17,983 nt of DNA from Desulfocapsa sp. (lineage in GTDB: Bacteria; Desulfobacterota; Desulfobulbia; Desulfobulbales; Desulfocapsaceae): the NCBI GenBank assembly GCA_020717935.1, contig DYDK01000001.1, forward strand, positions 1 to 17,983, written 5' to 3'. Within the stretch, counting starts at the first letter, position 1, and the number at the start of each line of letters is the position of its first letter. The notes under the pieces are model-generated. The model was not told the origin of the DNA, did not search any database, and worked only from the letters and a program-made list of their open reading frames with translations. Made by a program: the position numbers and the translations under genes. Below, one piece after another: positions 7,851 through 17,983 of this stretch.

Positions 7851-8011
7851 AGGGCCTCGGCAAGAATAAATCATCCCGTCTTGCTGGTCTTTTCAGTCAT
7901 CTTCTTCGTCACGAAAAGAGTTTCATAGCCCTGCTATGCGCCTCTTTCCGCTCCTCGAAGATGACTGAAAATCCTGCGCAATACGGAACAATTTATTCTT
8001 GCCGAGGCCCT
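7851..8011. mobile_element. 161-base palindromic element, MITE-like
   Basis: Bases 7851-7871 and 7991-8011 are perfect 21-base inverted repeats. Inside them, 7890-7904 and 7957-7971 form a perfect 15-base inverted repeat. Between the two stems, CCGT and TTGC stretches pair imperfectly. Nearer the centre AAAGAG (7915-7920) pairs with CTCTTT (7942-7947), and CATAG (7924-7928) with CTATG (7934-7938) around a five-base loop. All pairings share one centre near 7931, so the whole element can fold as one long hairpin. TTATTT directly flanks both ends (7845-7850 and 8012-8017), as a six-base target duplication would. There is no transposase or ORF of its own. The right arm encodes the last residues and stop of moaC. 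A non-autonomous insertion is the best reading; a structured RNA in the moaC-dksA transcript is the alternative. Confidence 0.7.
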
Positions 8012-8520
8012 TTATTTATTGATTCCTGCCTTACAAACGAGCCACTCTTGCCACCTGTCTTGGTCAACAGGCGAATAGCGTTGATTATCATGGACTTATC
8101 AACGGCTTTGCACATATCGTACACAGTCAAAGCGGCAACTGACACAGCGGTCAATGCCTCCATCTCAACACCTGTCTTACCATAGATACCAACCGTGGAC
8201 TGAATCTCGATGGAACACTCCCTGTCGTGAAAGGTAAAATCGACATTGACCTTGGTGATCATCAAGGGATGAGTCAGAGGAATCAGATCGGCAACCTTTT
8301 TGGCGGCCATGATTCCAGCCAGGCGAGCTACCCCCAGAACATCACCTTTGGCCATGGAACCTTGCTTCACCAAATCGTAGGCAACAGCCGACATACTAAT
8401 ACTGCCAGCGGCCACCGCCACCCGATGGGTATCAACCTTGGCGCTGACATCGACCATCAGGGCGTTGCCATCCCCATCAAAATGGGTCAGCTCTGTTTTA
8501 ATATCCTCTTGTCGTTTCAT
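7993..8520 (-). CDS. moaC: Cyclic pyranopterin monophosphate synthase MoaC
   Basis: MoaC converts the MoaA product (3',8-cyclo-dihydro-GTP) into cyclic pyranopterin monophosphate, an early step of molybdopterin synthesis. Residues equivalent to the E. coli catalytic set are all present at a constant offset: K58, H84 (in LTHPL), D135 and K138 (in YDMCKAVDK), with the signature [16 protein letters not shown] at 117-132. The core ends at GGKSGSF (156-162). The last five residues, GPRQE, and the TAA stop lie in the right arm of the palindromic element, so the tail probably came with that insertion. It begins six bases after the dnaJ stop and has no obvious ribosome binding site. No other moa or moe gene is in the window. 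Confidence 0.95.
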   Translation of the reverse strand: MKRQEDIKTELTHFDGDGNALMVDVSAKVDTHRVAVAAGSISMSAVAYDLVKQGSMAKGDVLGVARLAGIMAAKKVADLIPLTHPLMITKVNVDFTFHDRECSIEIQSTVGIYGKTGVEMEALTAVSVAALTVYDMCKAVDKSMIINAIRLLTKTGGKSGSFVRQESINKGPRQE

Positions 8521-8526
8521 GGAAAA

Positions 8527-9663
8527 CTACTCGTTTTCTTTTGATTTCTTTCCAAGAACCTCATGAAAAAGGCGTTTGAAGAAGCCCTCCCGCTCCTCAT
8601 GATGGCCCTGTTCCCTCCCCAAATCATCAAATTTCTGCAAGAGTTCTTTCTGTTCAAGGGAAAGGTTGACTGGCGTTTGCACCTGCAACTCCACTACCAT
8701 ATCCCCTTTTTGTCCACCTCGCAGACTGGGCACGCCTTCATGACGAAGGGTAAACGAGGCCCCGGCTTGACTGCCCGCCGGAATCTTCAGACTTTTTTTG
8801 CCATGAATGGTCGGGACATCCACCTTGCAGCCCAAGGCTGCCTGGGCCATGGATATTGGGAAATGGCAATAGATCGTCTCCCCTTCCCGCTTGAAAAACT
8901 GATGTTCCTGCACAAGAATAACAACATAAAGATCACCCGCGGTTCCTCCCCGCCGTCCACCCTCGCCCTCACCTCGTAGACGCATTCGAGCCCCATGATC
9001 GACACCCGCCGGAATCTTGACCGAGACCTTTTTACTTTTATTGACCAGCCCCATACCATTGCAATCCTTACAAGGCTCGGTGACAATCTCACCCTCGCCA
9101 TGACAACGCGGACAGTCGGTACTGACCTGAAAAAAGCCTTGAGAACGAATCACCTGGCCTCGACCGTGACACAAAGGACAGGTCTCCCGCTTATGGCCTG
9201 GTCGACATCCTGAGCCCTCACAGCTCCAACAGGTGTCGCGACGGGTCAGATCCAGTTCTTTGGCCACGCCATGCACGGCCTCCATGAAGGAAATGGTCAG
9301 GTCGTAGCGAAGGTCATTGCCCTGAAGCGGCCCATTGCGACGGGCTTGCGATCCCCCCCGGCGACCAAACAGGTCGCCGAACAGGTCGCCAAAGCCGGAA
9401 AAAACATCTTCAAAATTCCCAGGGCCTTGATAGCCGCTGTTTTTCAGGCCTTCATGACCATAAGTATCATAAATCTTGCGTTTCTGGACATCACTAAGCA
9501 CCTCATAGGCCTCAGCACATTCCTTAAAACAGGACTCGGCCTCTTTGTCATCAGGATTGCGATCGGGATGATACTTCATGGCTAGCGTTCGATAGGCCTT
9601 CTTGATCTCGCCGCTACTCGCTTCCCGACTTACCGACAGAATTTCGTAATAATCTCTTGGCAT
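8527..9663 (-). CDS. dnaJ: Chaperone protein DnaJ (Hsp40)
   Basis: DnaJ delivers unfolded clients to DnaK and stimulates its ATPase. The full architecture is visible: a J domain (residues 4-69) with the HPD motif at 32-34; a Gly/Phe-rich linker (about 74-105); four zinc-binding CxxCxGxG-type repeats at 145-152, 162-169, 184-191 and 198-205; and two C-terminal beta-barrel substrate domains. A charged tail ends the protein. At 378 residues it is a standard type I DnaJ. dnaK and grpE are not beside it; its neighbours are rpoZ and moaC, so it is detached from the usual heat-shock operon. No CIRCE repeat was seen upstream. Confidence 0.96.
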   Translation of the reverse strand: MPRDYYEILSVSREASSGEIKKAYRTLAMKYHPDRNPDDKEAESCFKECAEAYEVLSDVQKRKIYDTYGHEGLKNSGYQGPGNFEDVFSGFGDLFGDLFGRRGGSQARRNGPLQGNDLRYDLTISFMEAVHGVAKELDLTRRDTCWSCEGSGCRPGHKRETCPLCHGRGQVIRSQGFFQVSTDCPRCHGEGEIVTEPCKDCNGMGLVNKSKKVSVKIPAGVDHGARMRLRGEGEGGRRGGTAGDLYVVILVQEHQFFKREGETIYCHFPISMAQAALGCKVDVPTIHGKKSLKIPAGSQAGASFTLRHEGVPSLRGGQKGDMVVELQVQTPVNLSLEQKELLQKFDDLGREQGHHEEREGFFKRLFHEVLGKKSKENE

Positions 9664-9704
9664 TCTTTTTATTCACACCCGATACAAACAGGCCACACGA
9701 CCCA

Positions 9705-9977
9705 TCAGGCCACAGTTTCCTGCTCAATAACAATTTCTTCTTGCACAACATTTTTCCCCTTACCAGAACGATCTGACAAGCTTTTGATGTTCTGGACGGT
9801 GACTTTAGCCGCCGAAATCTCGCGCAGAGTCATGACAATCTCCTTATTATCCCCCTGCACCAGAAAAGGCTCGCCGCGCCGATGTTGCTTGATGCGCTCT
9901 ACGGTCAGATGAATCAAGTTAAAACGATTCCCATCACCCATCTGCTCCAGACAATCTTCCACAGTAATTCTTGCCAT
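9705..9977 (-). CDS. rpoZ: DNA-directed RNA polymerase omega subunit
   Basis: Omega helps assemble RNA polymerase by clamping beta-prime and, in E. coli, forms part of (p)ppGpp site 1. The 90-residue protein has the family pattern MARITVEDCLEQMGDGNRFNLI at its N terminus, then NKEIVMTLREI (44-54) and a variable acidic C terminus. GAGGGG lies about five bases before the ATG. It follows purA by 55 bases and precedes dnaJ by 41. Together with dksA further down the same strand it puts two ppGpp-effector components of RNA polymerase in one cluster. Confidence 0.93.
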   Translation of the reverse strand: MARITVEDCLEQMGDGNRFNLIHLTVERIKQHRRGEPFLVQGDNKEIVMTLREISAAKVTVQNIKSLSDRSGKGKNVVQEEIVIEQETVA

Positions 9978-10023
9978 GTATCCCCTCGTTTTCTAATGTA
10001 ACTCCCTTGACTTCAACCCACTC

Positions 10024-11820
<1,797 letters not shown>

Positions 11821-12843
11821 ATGTTCACTACCATGAGATTTTCCTTAACCCACCTTCCACTCCATCGTCTACGACGGATAAGTCAATCCCTTTTTACCAT
11901 TTTCTGCCTGATCGTGGGAGTGCAGTTTTATCAATTTTACCTCTGGGCCACTGGCAGTACTGCATCCTTTACCCACCGACCACCGGCGGTCGAGGCCTTT
12001 CTGCCCCTGGGGGCCCTGGTTGGCCTGAAACGACTGCTGCTATCGGGTGAATATGACAGCATTCATCCGGCCGGTCTTACCATTTTCCTGGCGGTCCTTT
12101 TTCTTGGCTTGTTCTTACGAAAAGGTTTCTGCGGCTGGATCTGCCCCATTGGTTTTGCCTCAAACCTGGCAGAATGGGTCGGAAAAAAATTGACGATTCT
12201 CATCAACCTGACAGCATTACCACTATGGCTCGACCTGCCACTTCTGTCTCTCAAATATCTACTCTTGGGCTTCTTTGCCTGGATCATCCTCTGGAACATG
12301 AGCCTTCAGGATCTCAACGACTTTTATTCTTCACCCTACAACATGATTTCCGATGCCAAGATGCTCCATTTCTTTCTGGAACCCAGTCGGCTCGCCAGCT
12401 TTATCATGCTTGGCCTTCTTTTTCTGTCCTTTATCGTCAAAAATCTTTGGTGCCGCTATCTCTGCCCCTATGGGGCACTCCTTGGCCTGCTGGCGGTTTT
12501 CAGCCCCTTTCAGATACGAAGAGAAGATGAGCTGTGTATTGATTGTAAAAAATGCGAACAGGTCTGCCCGGGCTCCATCCAGATCACCGCTCGCCACACC
12601 GTGCGTAACAGCGAGTGTATCGGTTGTCTGGAATGCCTGCCTGTCTGCCCCCGAAAGGGGTGCCTGCAACTCTCTCTACCCGCAAAAATAACACCCTCAC
12701 CTCTCCTGCTACCCTCCTTGGTTATTGGTATTTTTCTTTTTTTCTGGCTCATTGCCCAAATGACCGGCCACTGGCAAAGTGCCATTTCACCGGCAACATT
12801 TCAACATTATTATCAGCAGATTCGCACTATTGGACACCCTTGA
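11821..12843 (+). CDS. NapH/CcoG-like membrane polyferredoxin (4Fe-4S)
   Basis: This integral membrane iron-sulfur protein probably moves electrons between the quinone pool or cytoplasm and a periplasmic partner, as NapH and its relatives do. From this start it has about five or six membrane spans. Two membrane-edge CxxxCP motifs lie at C104/C108 (FCGWICP) and C211/C215 (WCRYLCP). Two cytoplasmic 4Fe-4S ferredoxin motifs follow at C239-C242-C245-C249P and C266-C269-C272-C276P, then a last membrane span at about 293-313. There is no N-terminal FMN domain, which argues against NosR. The start is uncertain: ATGs at 11821 and 11833 both lack a clear ribosome binding site. The ATG at 11764 overlaps the proposed -10 and is unlikely. 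The upstream FNR-like site suggests expression under anaerobic or nitrosative conditions. Its redox partner is not in the window. Confidence 0.85.
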   Translation: MFTTMRFSLTHLPLHRLRRISQSLFTIFCLIVGVQFYQFYLWATGSTASFTHRPPAVEAFLPLGALVGLKRLLLSGEYDSIHPAGLTIFLAVLFLGLFLRKGFCGWICPIGFASNLAEWVGKKLTILINLTALPLWLDLPLLSLKYLLLGFFAWIILWNMSLQDLNDFYSSPYNMISDAKMLHFFLEPSRLASFIMLGLLFLSFIVKNLWCRYLCPYGALLGLLAVFSPFQIRREDELCIDCKKCEQVCPGSIQITARHTVRNSECIGCLECLPVCPRKGCLQLSLPAKITPSPLLLPSLVIGIFLFFWLIAQMTGHWQSAISPATFQHYYQQIRTIGHP

Positions 12844-12883
12844 CAGAAAGGATGCACGCATTCATCATCACCAGCAACAAGGA

Positions 12884-12928
12884 TTGACACCTTCTGACAA
12901 ATGGCGTACATTCAAGGATACTCTTGAA
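12884..12928 (+). promoter_or_regulatory. Sigma70-like promoter for tatB-tatC, with leader hairpin
   Basis: TTGACA (12884-12889) and TACATT (12907-12912) are separated by exactly 17 bases. Transcription would start near 12919. A small inverted repeat, TTCAAG (12911-12916) and CTTGAA (12923-12928), straddles the expected start and might be an operator. The leader to tatB is about 95 bases. Confidence 0.55.
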
Positions 12929-13013
12929 AGTCATTCTTCTCAGTCTACTCAACGACCTCAGGGACTCGACCTTACTCTTCTCTCCTCCATTTTTTTCAAT
13001 ATAAAAAACTTTC

Positions 13014-13472
13014 ATGTTCGGCATCGGACTTCCTGAAATGATTTTAATCCTCGCCTTGGCCCTCATCGTGGTCGGGCCGGACAAATTGCCCGATCTGGCA
13101 CGATCTGTGGCCAAAGGGGTGATGGAACTTAAAAAAACGGCTGAGGCCCTCAAAAAAAATCTAACTGAAGATGGCAACCCCTTAGACAGTATCCACCCCG
13201 AGATCAACAGTATCAGTCAATCCCTCTCCACCAATCTCCTTGAATCCTCTGACCCATCCTGGAAAACGCTCACACCAGGCGAAGGAGTCAATCCCGCCCC
13301 TGCCTCACCCTCAATCAATGAGACCGAAATCACCACCGCTGAACACGAACCTGAGAATACCGCACTTGACCGCGATGCTGATCTGACCACAGACCACGCC
13401 GCTACCCAGACCAGTTCCAGCCCAGACCCGATTGCCTCGACTCAAGAATCAGCCCCTTCACCACCATGTTAG
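13014..13472 (+). CDS. tatB: Twin-arginine translocase subunit TatB (TatA/B family)
   Basis: TatB with TatC forms the receptor that recognises twin-arginine signal peptides on folded, often cofactor-loaded, exported proteins. The protein has the short N-terminal membrane helix MFGIGLPEMILILALALIVVG with Glu at position 8. The hinge GPDKLPDLAR and an amphipathic helix (about 30-50) follow. The long Ser/Thr/Pro/Glu-rich tail (about 55-152) is low complexity. The hinge and the 152-residue length fit TatB better than TatA, but the two are hard to tell apart by eye. Its stop overlaps the tatC start by seven bases, so translation is coupled. No clear ribosome binding site precedes the ATG. Confidence 0.88.
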   Translation: MFGIGLPEMILILALALIVVGPDKLPDLARSVAKGVMELKKTAEALKKNLTEDGNPLDSIHPEINSISQSLSTNLLESSDPSWKTLTPGEGVNPAPASPSINETEITTAEHEPENTALDRDADLTTDHAATQTSSSPDPIASTQESAPSPPC

Positions 13473-14191
13473 CTCGAAGTATTGAAGTTTTTGCCCCGCA
13501 CCATGAGGAATTGCGAAAACGACTCATCATTGTCTTTCTGACCATCATTGCCAGTACCACCATTGCCTATGGCCTGTCCGAGCGAATTGCCAAGCTTTTT
13601 CTCGCTCCACTTTTTCAGGCCAGTCCCCTGATCAATAAACTGGTGTACACCAATCTGCCCGAGGCCTTTCTTTCATATATCAAGCTATCACTGCTCATTG
13701 GCCTGGTGGCCAGCTTTCCTGTCGTTGTATATCAGTTTTGGTCATTTATCGCCCCCGGACTCAAAAAAAATGAAAAAAGAATGGCCACCGTCGTGGTGTT
13801 CTGGGCTACCGTTCTGTTTGCAGCCGGAGCCGCCTTTGCCTTTTTCGCAGTCCTGCCCAAAATGCTCCATTATTTCATGAGTTATGCGACCCCTGACCTT
13901 GAACCCCTCCCCAAGTTCGGCATCTATCTCACCTTTGTGGCCCGCACCATGCTGGCCTTTGGACTCTCTTTTGAAATCCCCTTCCTCATGGTCATGGCCG
14001 GCAAGGCCGGATTTATCAGGCCTGGATCCTTTCGCAAAAAAAGGTTCTCCTTCTATGCCGCCATTGTGGTTCTTTCCTTTCTCCTCACCGCCGGTGACTT
14101 CATGGCCACGGCCATGCTGGCCATCCCCCTGTTTGGCCTGTATGAGGCTGGCATTTTTTTGACGGCCATCTTCGGGCAGCACAAAGAATGA
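13466..14191 (+). CDS. tatC: Sec-independent protein translocase TatC
   Basis: TatC is the six-span membrane core of the twin-arginine translocase and binds the RR signal directly. The N-terminal HHEELRKRL places a Glu at 15, and FWSFIAPGLKKNEKR gives P97 and E103; E170 lies in FGLSFEIPF. These match the conserved E. coli TatC positions. The length of 241 residues is normal. Its ATG lies inside the end of tatB. This pair would export cofactor-containing redox enzymes such as periplasmic hydrogenases and molybdoenzymes, in keeping with the cytochrome and MoaC genes here, though no Tat substrate is in the window. Confidence 0.95.
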   Translation: MLARSIEVFAPHHEELRKRLIIVFLTIIASTTIAYGLSERIAKLFLAPLFQASPLINKLVYTNLPEAFLSYIKLSLLIGLVASFPVVVYQFWSFIAPGLKKNEKRMATVVVFWATVLFAAGAAFAFFAVLPKMLHYFMSYATPDLEPLPKFGIYLTFVARTMLAFGLSFEIPFLMVMAGKAGFIRPGSFRKKRFSFYAAIVVLSFLLTAGDFMATAMLAIPLFGLYEAGIFLTAIFGQHKE

Positions 14192-14489
14192 AAGGATTAT
14201 TCCCTCATTTCAAGGAATTTCGCGAATAAAATTGCTGGGAATCCCCAAGAGGGTAGGAAAACGGCAACGAGCGGATTGAAAAAGGGAGAAGAAAAAAGCA
14301 CTGTTTGCTGAAAAACGAATGGGCTGTGGTAAATTTTACTGCCTTTGAGGATGGCGGACCGTTATTCCATTTCTATTTCAAACATTCACCTATTGCATAG
14401 ACACACATTTCCTTCTCCCTTGTTGGCAGCGACCTATCACCAATTATTCCTTCTGCAATATTGTAATTTTGATTTAGAAACGGAATTAT
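14192..14489. other. Convergent intergenic region, no gene seen
   Basis: These 298 bases lie between the ends of tatC and ribD. I see no credible ORF, RNA gene or strong terminator. On the minus strand a very short AGCA-n5-TGCT stem (about 14298-14310) followed by T-rich sequence might weakly end ribD transcription. GTAAA-t-TTTAC (near 14329-14339) is a minor dyad. Confidence 0.4.
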
Positions 14490-15605
14490 TCAGTGAGGAT
14501 AGACAACGATCCCATCCACCATACGATCCTGCCCGAGACGGTGATAGCAAACATCATCCAAGCGGATGGTGTTTTCAGCATTGGCAATATCCAGTCCTGT
14601 GATAACCGCAGTGCCGGAACTGCCCGCAAAAAGAGGAGCTATAAACACATTGACCTGATCAACCAGTTGCTGTTGCAAAAAAGCTCCATGAATAGCAGCC
14701 CCGCCCTCAACCAGCACGGTGTTTATCCCTTGACTGGCAAGGGTTTTCAGCACCTGCCGCAGATCGACTCGCCCATCCGGGCCACACGCAACTTGATGGA
14801 CAACAACCTTATCGGCATTACTGAACCTGGCAACGCATTCCGCACTCACCTCGGTTCCGCAAAAAATCAAAGTGGGTGCCGAAGATGTTTGATGAAGAAG
14901 TTTAACAGTCGTCGGGATATGCAGATGGGTATCAAGAACCACCCGGACCGGATCTTTGCCCCGTTTTTGGGATAAACGGGTGGTCAAGGCCGGATCATCA
15001 ATAATGACCGTGTTTTTACCCACCAAGATGGCATCCACCTGGTCACGCAGACAATGGAGTTTCCGCAATGAATCCGCACTGGTCATCCCGCCCCGCTGGC
15101 CCGACTGATAGGATATGCGGCCATCGAGGCTCATCCCCGCTTTCATAATCACCCAAGGCAGACCTTGGGTAATATATTTTATAAACGGTCGATTCAGCGC
15201 TCGACACTCGTCCTCCAGTACCCCGCTCACTACCTCGATCCCCTGGCTCTGTAAATACTGATTGCCACCGCCTTTGACCAAGGGATTGGGATCATTCATC
15301 CCCACCACAACCCGCCTGATGCCGCTGGCGATGATTGCCCTGGTACAGGGGGGCGTTCGTCCGGTATGATTACAGGGTTCCAGGGTGACAAAGAGGGTAG
15401 CCCCACAAGCCAGTGCTCCAGCCTTGTGCAGGGCATGAATTTCAGCATGAGGCGTTCCGGCCTTCTTATGATAACCGGTGGCGATTATCTCCTGTTCCCG
15501 AACAACGACGGCTCCCACGCAGGGATTGGGTGAAGTCCGTCCCAAGCCCTTTCTGGCTTCTTTCAAGGCCAGGCGCATACACCGCAGATCCCATTCGTCG
15601 CTCAT
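14490..15605 (-). CDS. ribD: Bifunctional riboflavin biosynthesis deaminase/reductase RibD
   Basis: RibD deaminates the pyrimidine product of GTP cyclohydrolase II and then reduces its ribose side chain with NADPH. The N-terminal deaminase domain has the zinc site H53-A-E55, P77-C78 and C87 (HAE...PCNHTGRTPPC). The C-terminal reductase domain runs from about residue 150, with KAGMSLDGRIS, DAILVGKNTVIIDDP and VEGGAAIHGAFL. At 371 residues both domains are complete. Its ATG overlaps the nrdR stop as ATGA, so translation is coupled. The other riboflavin genes often found next (ribE, ribBA, ribH) are absent; tatC converges on it instead. Confidence 0.96.
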   Translation of the reverse strand: MSDEWDLRCMRLALKEARKGLGRTSPNPCVGAVVVREQEIIATGYHKKAGTPHAEIHALHKAGALACGATLFVTLEPCNHTGRTPPCTRAIIASGIRRVVVGMNDPNPLVKGGGNQYLQSQGIEVVSGVLEDECRALNRPFIKYITQGLPWVIMKAGMSLDGRISYQSGQRGGMTSADSLRKLHCLRDQVDAILVGKNTVIIDDPALTTRLSQKRGKDPVRVVLDTHLHIPTTVKLLHQTSSAPTLIFCGTEVSAECVARFSNADKVVVHQVACGPDGRVDLRQVLKTLASQGINTVLVEGGAAIHGAFLQQQLVDQVNVFIAPLFAGSSGTAVITGLDIANAENTIRLDDVCYHRLGQDRMVDGIVVYPH

Positions 15606-16075
15606 TTGCTCTCGTTACTGTTGCGCGAACCCAGTAAGGTTTTCAACTCATCAACGAACTCTGTCACATCCTTAAACTGTCGATATACCGAGGCAAATCG
15701 GACATACGCCACCTCATCAAGGTCAGGCAGGCCTTCCATCACCCACTCACCAATCACCTGGGAAGCAACCTCTTTAGAACCACTATCCTGGAGTTTTTTC
15801 TCAATCTTATCAACAAAGGCCTCAATGTTATCACGGCTTACCGGCCGTTTCTGACAAGCCTTCTCAAGACCGGCAATCATCTTCTGTCGATTCCAATCCT
15901 CTCGTCGCCCATCTTTTTTGACCAGTACCGGCAACAACACTTCCAGCCGTTCATAGGTAGTAAAGCGATGATTACAGGCCAGACAGGACCGCCGTCGTCG
16001 GGTAATGGTGCTCTCCTTATTTAAGCGAGAGTCGATCACCTTATTCTCAAGGTACCCACAAGAGGGACATTTCAT
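15602..16075 (-). CDS. nrdR: Transcriptional repressor NrdR
   Basis: NrdR represses ribonucleotide reductase genes when dATP/ATP levels are high. The N-terminal zinc ribbon uses C3, C6, C31 and C34 (MKCPSCG...CLAC), with the basic stretch TRRRRSC, and is followed by the ATP-cone domain (from about residue 49, VLVKKDGRREDWNRQKM). The 157-residue length is typical. It sits 29 bases after glyA and overlaps ribD by four bases, an arrangement common in this phylum. No nrd gene or recognisable NrdR box was seen in the window. Confidence 0.96.
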   Translation of the reverse strand: MKCPSCGYLENKVIDSRLNKESTITRRRRSCLACNHRFTTYERLEVLLPVLVKKDGRREDWNRQKMIAGLEKACQKRPVSRDNIEAFVDKIEKKLQDSGSKEVASQVIGEWVMEGLPDLDEVAYVRFASVYRQFKDVTEFVDELKTLLGSRNSNESK

Positions 16076-16104
16076 GGCTTCTCCGACCTTTTCTTGCGTT
16101 TTTT

Positions 16105-17352
16105 TTAGACTGGATCAACAATGGCAGAAAGGGGGAATTTGGCACAGAGCTCACGAACTTCCTGACGAACTCCAGCGATGGTCTGGGGGTCCCGCTTGCT
16201 AATAATCCGCTCAATCCACTCGGCGATCAGAAGCATTTCCGCAACCTTCAGGCCTCTGGTAGTCACGGTCGGCGTACCGATACGCACCCCGCTGGTGACA
16301 AAGCGCGGCTTGGTATCAAAGGGAATGGCATTTTTATTGACCGTGAGTCCGCCCTGCTCAAGAAGTTCCTCGGCCTCTTTGCCGGTAATTGCTTTATTGG
16401 TCAAATCAACCAGGAACAGATGATTATCCGTTCCACCTGAAACCAGACGGAAACCTTTCGTCATCAGGGCTGCGGCCAAGGCCTTGGCATTTTCGACCAC
16501 CTGTACCTGATCGGCCTTGAATGCTGGCCCCATGACCTCTTTGAAACCCACGGCCTTGGCGGCAATCACATGCATCAAGGGTCCACCCTGAATGCCTGGA
16601 AAGATATGGCTGTTCAGGGACTTGCCCCATTTCTCTTTGGCCAGAATCAGTCCTCCCCGTGGGCCGCGCAAGGTTTTATGAGTGGTGGTGGTGACAAAAT
16701 CAGCATAGGGAACCGGAGAAGGATGGACGCCTGCGGCCACCAGACCGGCAATATGAGCCATATCCACCATGAACAGGGCCCCCACCTCATCGGCAATCCG
16801 TCGAAAGGCAGCAAAATCGATAAATCGAGGATAGGCGCTGGCTCCAGCGACAATCATTTTGGGCTTGCTCTCAAAGGCAAATCGTTCCACCTTTTCCATG
16901 TCGATGCGTTCACTTTCGCATTCGACGCCATAGGACATAAAATCAAACAACTGCCCTGAAAAATTAACACCGCTGCCGTGGGTGAGATGGCCGCCATGGG
17001 CCAGATCCATCCCCAGCACCTTGTCTCCGGGCTTGAGCGTTGCAAAATAGACGGCCATATTGGCTTGTGACCCGGAATGGGGCTGAACATTCGCATATTC
17101 GGCCCCAAAAATTTCCTTGGCTCGGGAAATGGCGAGGGACTCCACCTCGTCGGCATAATCACAGCCGCCATAATATCGTTTATGAGGATACCCTTCGGCG
17201 TATTTATTGGTAAATATCGAGCCTTGTGCCTCCAAAACAGCCTGAGATGCTATATTTTCCGAGGCAATCAGCTCCAACTGACTGTCTTGTCGCTCATATT
17301 CCAGCTTGATGCTGTTATAAACTTCAGGGTCAACTTTTTGTAATGCGTTCAT
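16105..17352 (-). CDS. glyA: Serine hydroxymethyltransferase
   Basis: GlyA is a PLP enzyme that interconverts serine and glycine while charging tetrahydrofolate with a one-carbon unit, feeding purine and thymidylate synthesis. The PLP lysine is K226 in [14 protein letters not shown]. Other signatures are LIASENIAS (28-36), [15 protein letters not shown] (49-63) and HSGSQAN (92-98). The length of 415 residues is normal. It lies between rpiB (118-base gap) and nrdR (29-base gap) on the same strand. The gap before it holds a small hairpin but no glycine-riboswitch-like structure that I can recognise. Confidence 0.97.
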   Translation of the reverse strand: MNALQKVDPEVYNSIKLEYERQDSQLELIASENIASQAVLEAQGSIFTNKYAEGYPHKRYYGGCDYADEVESLAISRAKEIFGAEYANVQPHSGSQANMAVYFATLKPGDKVLGMDLAHGGHLTHGSGVNFSGQLFDFMSYGVECESERIDMEKVERFAFESKPKMIVAGASAYPRFIDFAAFRRIADEVGALFMVDMAHIAGLVAAGVHPSPVPYADFVTTTTHKTLRGPRGGLILAKEKWGKSLNSHIFPGIQGGPLMHVIAAKAVGFKEVMGPAFKADQVQVVENAKALAAALMTKGFRLVSGGTDNHLFLVDLTNKAITGKEAEELLEQGGLTVNKNAIPFDTKPRFVTSGVRIGTPTVTTRGLKVAEMLLIAEWIERIISKRDPQTIAGVRQEVRELCAKFPLSAIVDPV

Positions 17353-17381
17353 GACTTACTCACCATTGTTGATCATTCTCT

Positions 17382-17400
17382 TGTCTGTATCAGGCAGACA
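17382..17400. other. Small hairpin in the rpiB-glyA gap
   Basis: TGTCTG (17382-17387) and CAGACA (17395-17400) form a perfect six-base stem around a seven-base loop. A T run (17403-17408) follows on the plus strand, so the terminator orientation is plus, opposite to the genes. On the transcribed strand it would be only a leader hairpin about 30 bases before glyA. Its meaning is unclear. Confidence 0.3.
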
Positions 17401-17470
17401 TCTTTTTTATGGATTCACACGAATCGGCAATGCTGGCATGTACCTCTTTTACATCAAGGAGGCGCCGCAC

Positions 17471-17902
17471 TTAACATTGACTGAACTGGGCAATGCGGCT
17501 CTGATGGCGGCCACCACTAAATTCTACTGCCAGCCAGGTACGCACCATATCCTCGGCCACACCACTGCCCACCACTCGCTCCCCCATGCACAACACATTG
17601 GCGTTATTGTGTTCACGGCTCATGCGGGCTGTATAGTGATCGTGACAAAGGGCCGCCCGCACGAGGGCGTATCTATTAGCAGCCATGGACATGCCCAAGC
17701 CGGTGCCACAGATCAGAATACCCCGATCAACACTGCCACCGCTCACCTTTTCACAGACTAAACTGGCAAGATCTGGATAATTGACCGAGTCTGTGGAATA
17801 ACAGCCCACATCTTCCACCTCATGCCCCAAATCCTGCACCAGTGTTCGCACGAACTCTTTCAGATGAAAACCACCGTGATCAGCACCAATGACTATTTTC
17901 AT
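17471..17902 (-). CDS. rpiB: Ribose-5-phosphate isomerase B
   Basis: RpiB interconverts ribulose 5-phosphate and ribose 5-phosphate in the non-oxidative pentose phosphate pathway. Signatures are MKIVIGADHGGFHLKE at the N terminus, the catalytic Cys C65 in GILICGTGLGMSMAANR, and HDHYTARMSREHNNANVLCMG (from residue 87). I start at the ATG at 17902 because GGAGAG sits just upstream and the family begins at MKIVIG. The frame is open further, to 17965, but that extension has no family resemblance. The protein is then 143 residues, a normal size. It leads the rpiB-glyA-nrdR-ribD series. Confidence 0.95.
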   Translation of the reverse strand: MKIVIGADHGGFHLKEFVRTLVQDLGHEVEDVGCYSTDSVNYPDLASLVCEKVSGGSVDRGILICGTGLGMSMAANRYALVRAALCHDHYTARMSREHNNANVLCMGERVVGSGVAEDMVRTWLAVEFSGGRHQSRIAQFSQC

Positions 17903-17983
17903 TGCACTCTCCATGCCAGCGCGATTATTTCTTGAGCCTCTTGCAAAATGAAGATTTTCGTTCAAAATCGAGGCATGCGAAAA

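Noticed and set aside
7851..8011. The palindrome as an ordinary intrinsic terminator of moaC
   Set aside because: It is far too long, lacks a T tract at its base on either strand, and has direct-repeat flanks; an insertion fits better.
17353..17470. A glycine riboswitch in front of glyA
   Set aside because: Only a six-base-pair hairpin is visible; the gap of 118 bases shows no pair of aptamer-like domains.
17903..17965. A 21-residue N-terminal extension of RpiB
   Set aside because: The family starts at MKIVIGADHGG and a GGAGAG site fits the inner ATG; the extension is unlike a signal or domain.

Overview
The window reads as a chromosomal segment of an anaerobic Desulfobacterota (deltaproteobacterial) bacterium, most likely a sulfate- or sulfur-metabolising member near Desulfobulbales. 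The pointers are a periplasmic tetraheme cytochrome c3 next to a System II cytochrome c maturation pair (ResB/CcsA), a membrane polyferredoxin behind an FNR/HcpR-like site, and an rpiB-glyA-nrdR-ribD run. The lineage is inferred from gene content; there is no rRNA or other marker here.

Layout. (1) 163-3010, plus strand: resB and ccsA, then a separately promoted cytochrome c3 gene. Together they supply a c-type cytochrome and the machinery that attaches its hemes. A bidirectional terminator (3032-3067) separates them from the next block. (2) 3094-11331, minus strand, in order of transcription: purA, rpoZ, dnaJ, moaC, dksA, galT, a single-domain response regulator, a FolE2-like protein and glyS. 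Most junctions are only 2-60 bases, so much of this is probably one operon, perhaps punctuated by a weak hairpin at the purA stop. It contains purA, rpoZ and dksA, whose products are all linked to (p)ppGpp in other bacteria. (3) 11332-11820: a gene-free divergent control region with an FNR-type site and a well-placed -10. (4) 11821-14191, plus strand: a NapH-like polyferredoxin, then tatB-tatC behind their own sigma70-like promoter. (5) 14490-17902, minus strand: rpiB, glyA, nrdR, ribD, convergent with tatC across 298 bases in which I see no gene.

Two things stand out. First, between moaC and dksA lies a 161-base, nearly continuous palindrome (7851-8011) with perfect 21-base terminal arms, a second perfect 15-base inner stem and a flanking TTATTT direct repeat. 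It looks like a miniature inverted-repeat element whose insertion supplied the last codons and stop of moaC. Second, the FolE2-like protein (5266-6024) keeps the N-terminal signature of GTP cyclohydrolase IB but lacks the CPCS catalytic segment and the C-terminal His-Asn-His segment. It is probably an enzyme-derived scaffold or a family with a changed function. It also occupies the place immediately upstream of glyS where glyQ usually lies.

No tRNA, rRNA, CRISPR array, phage gene or transposase gene was recognised.
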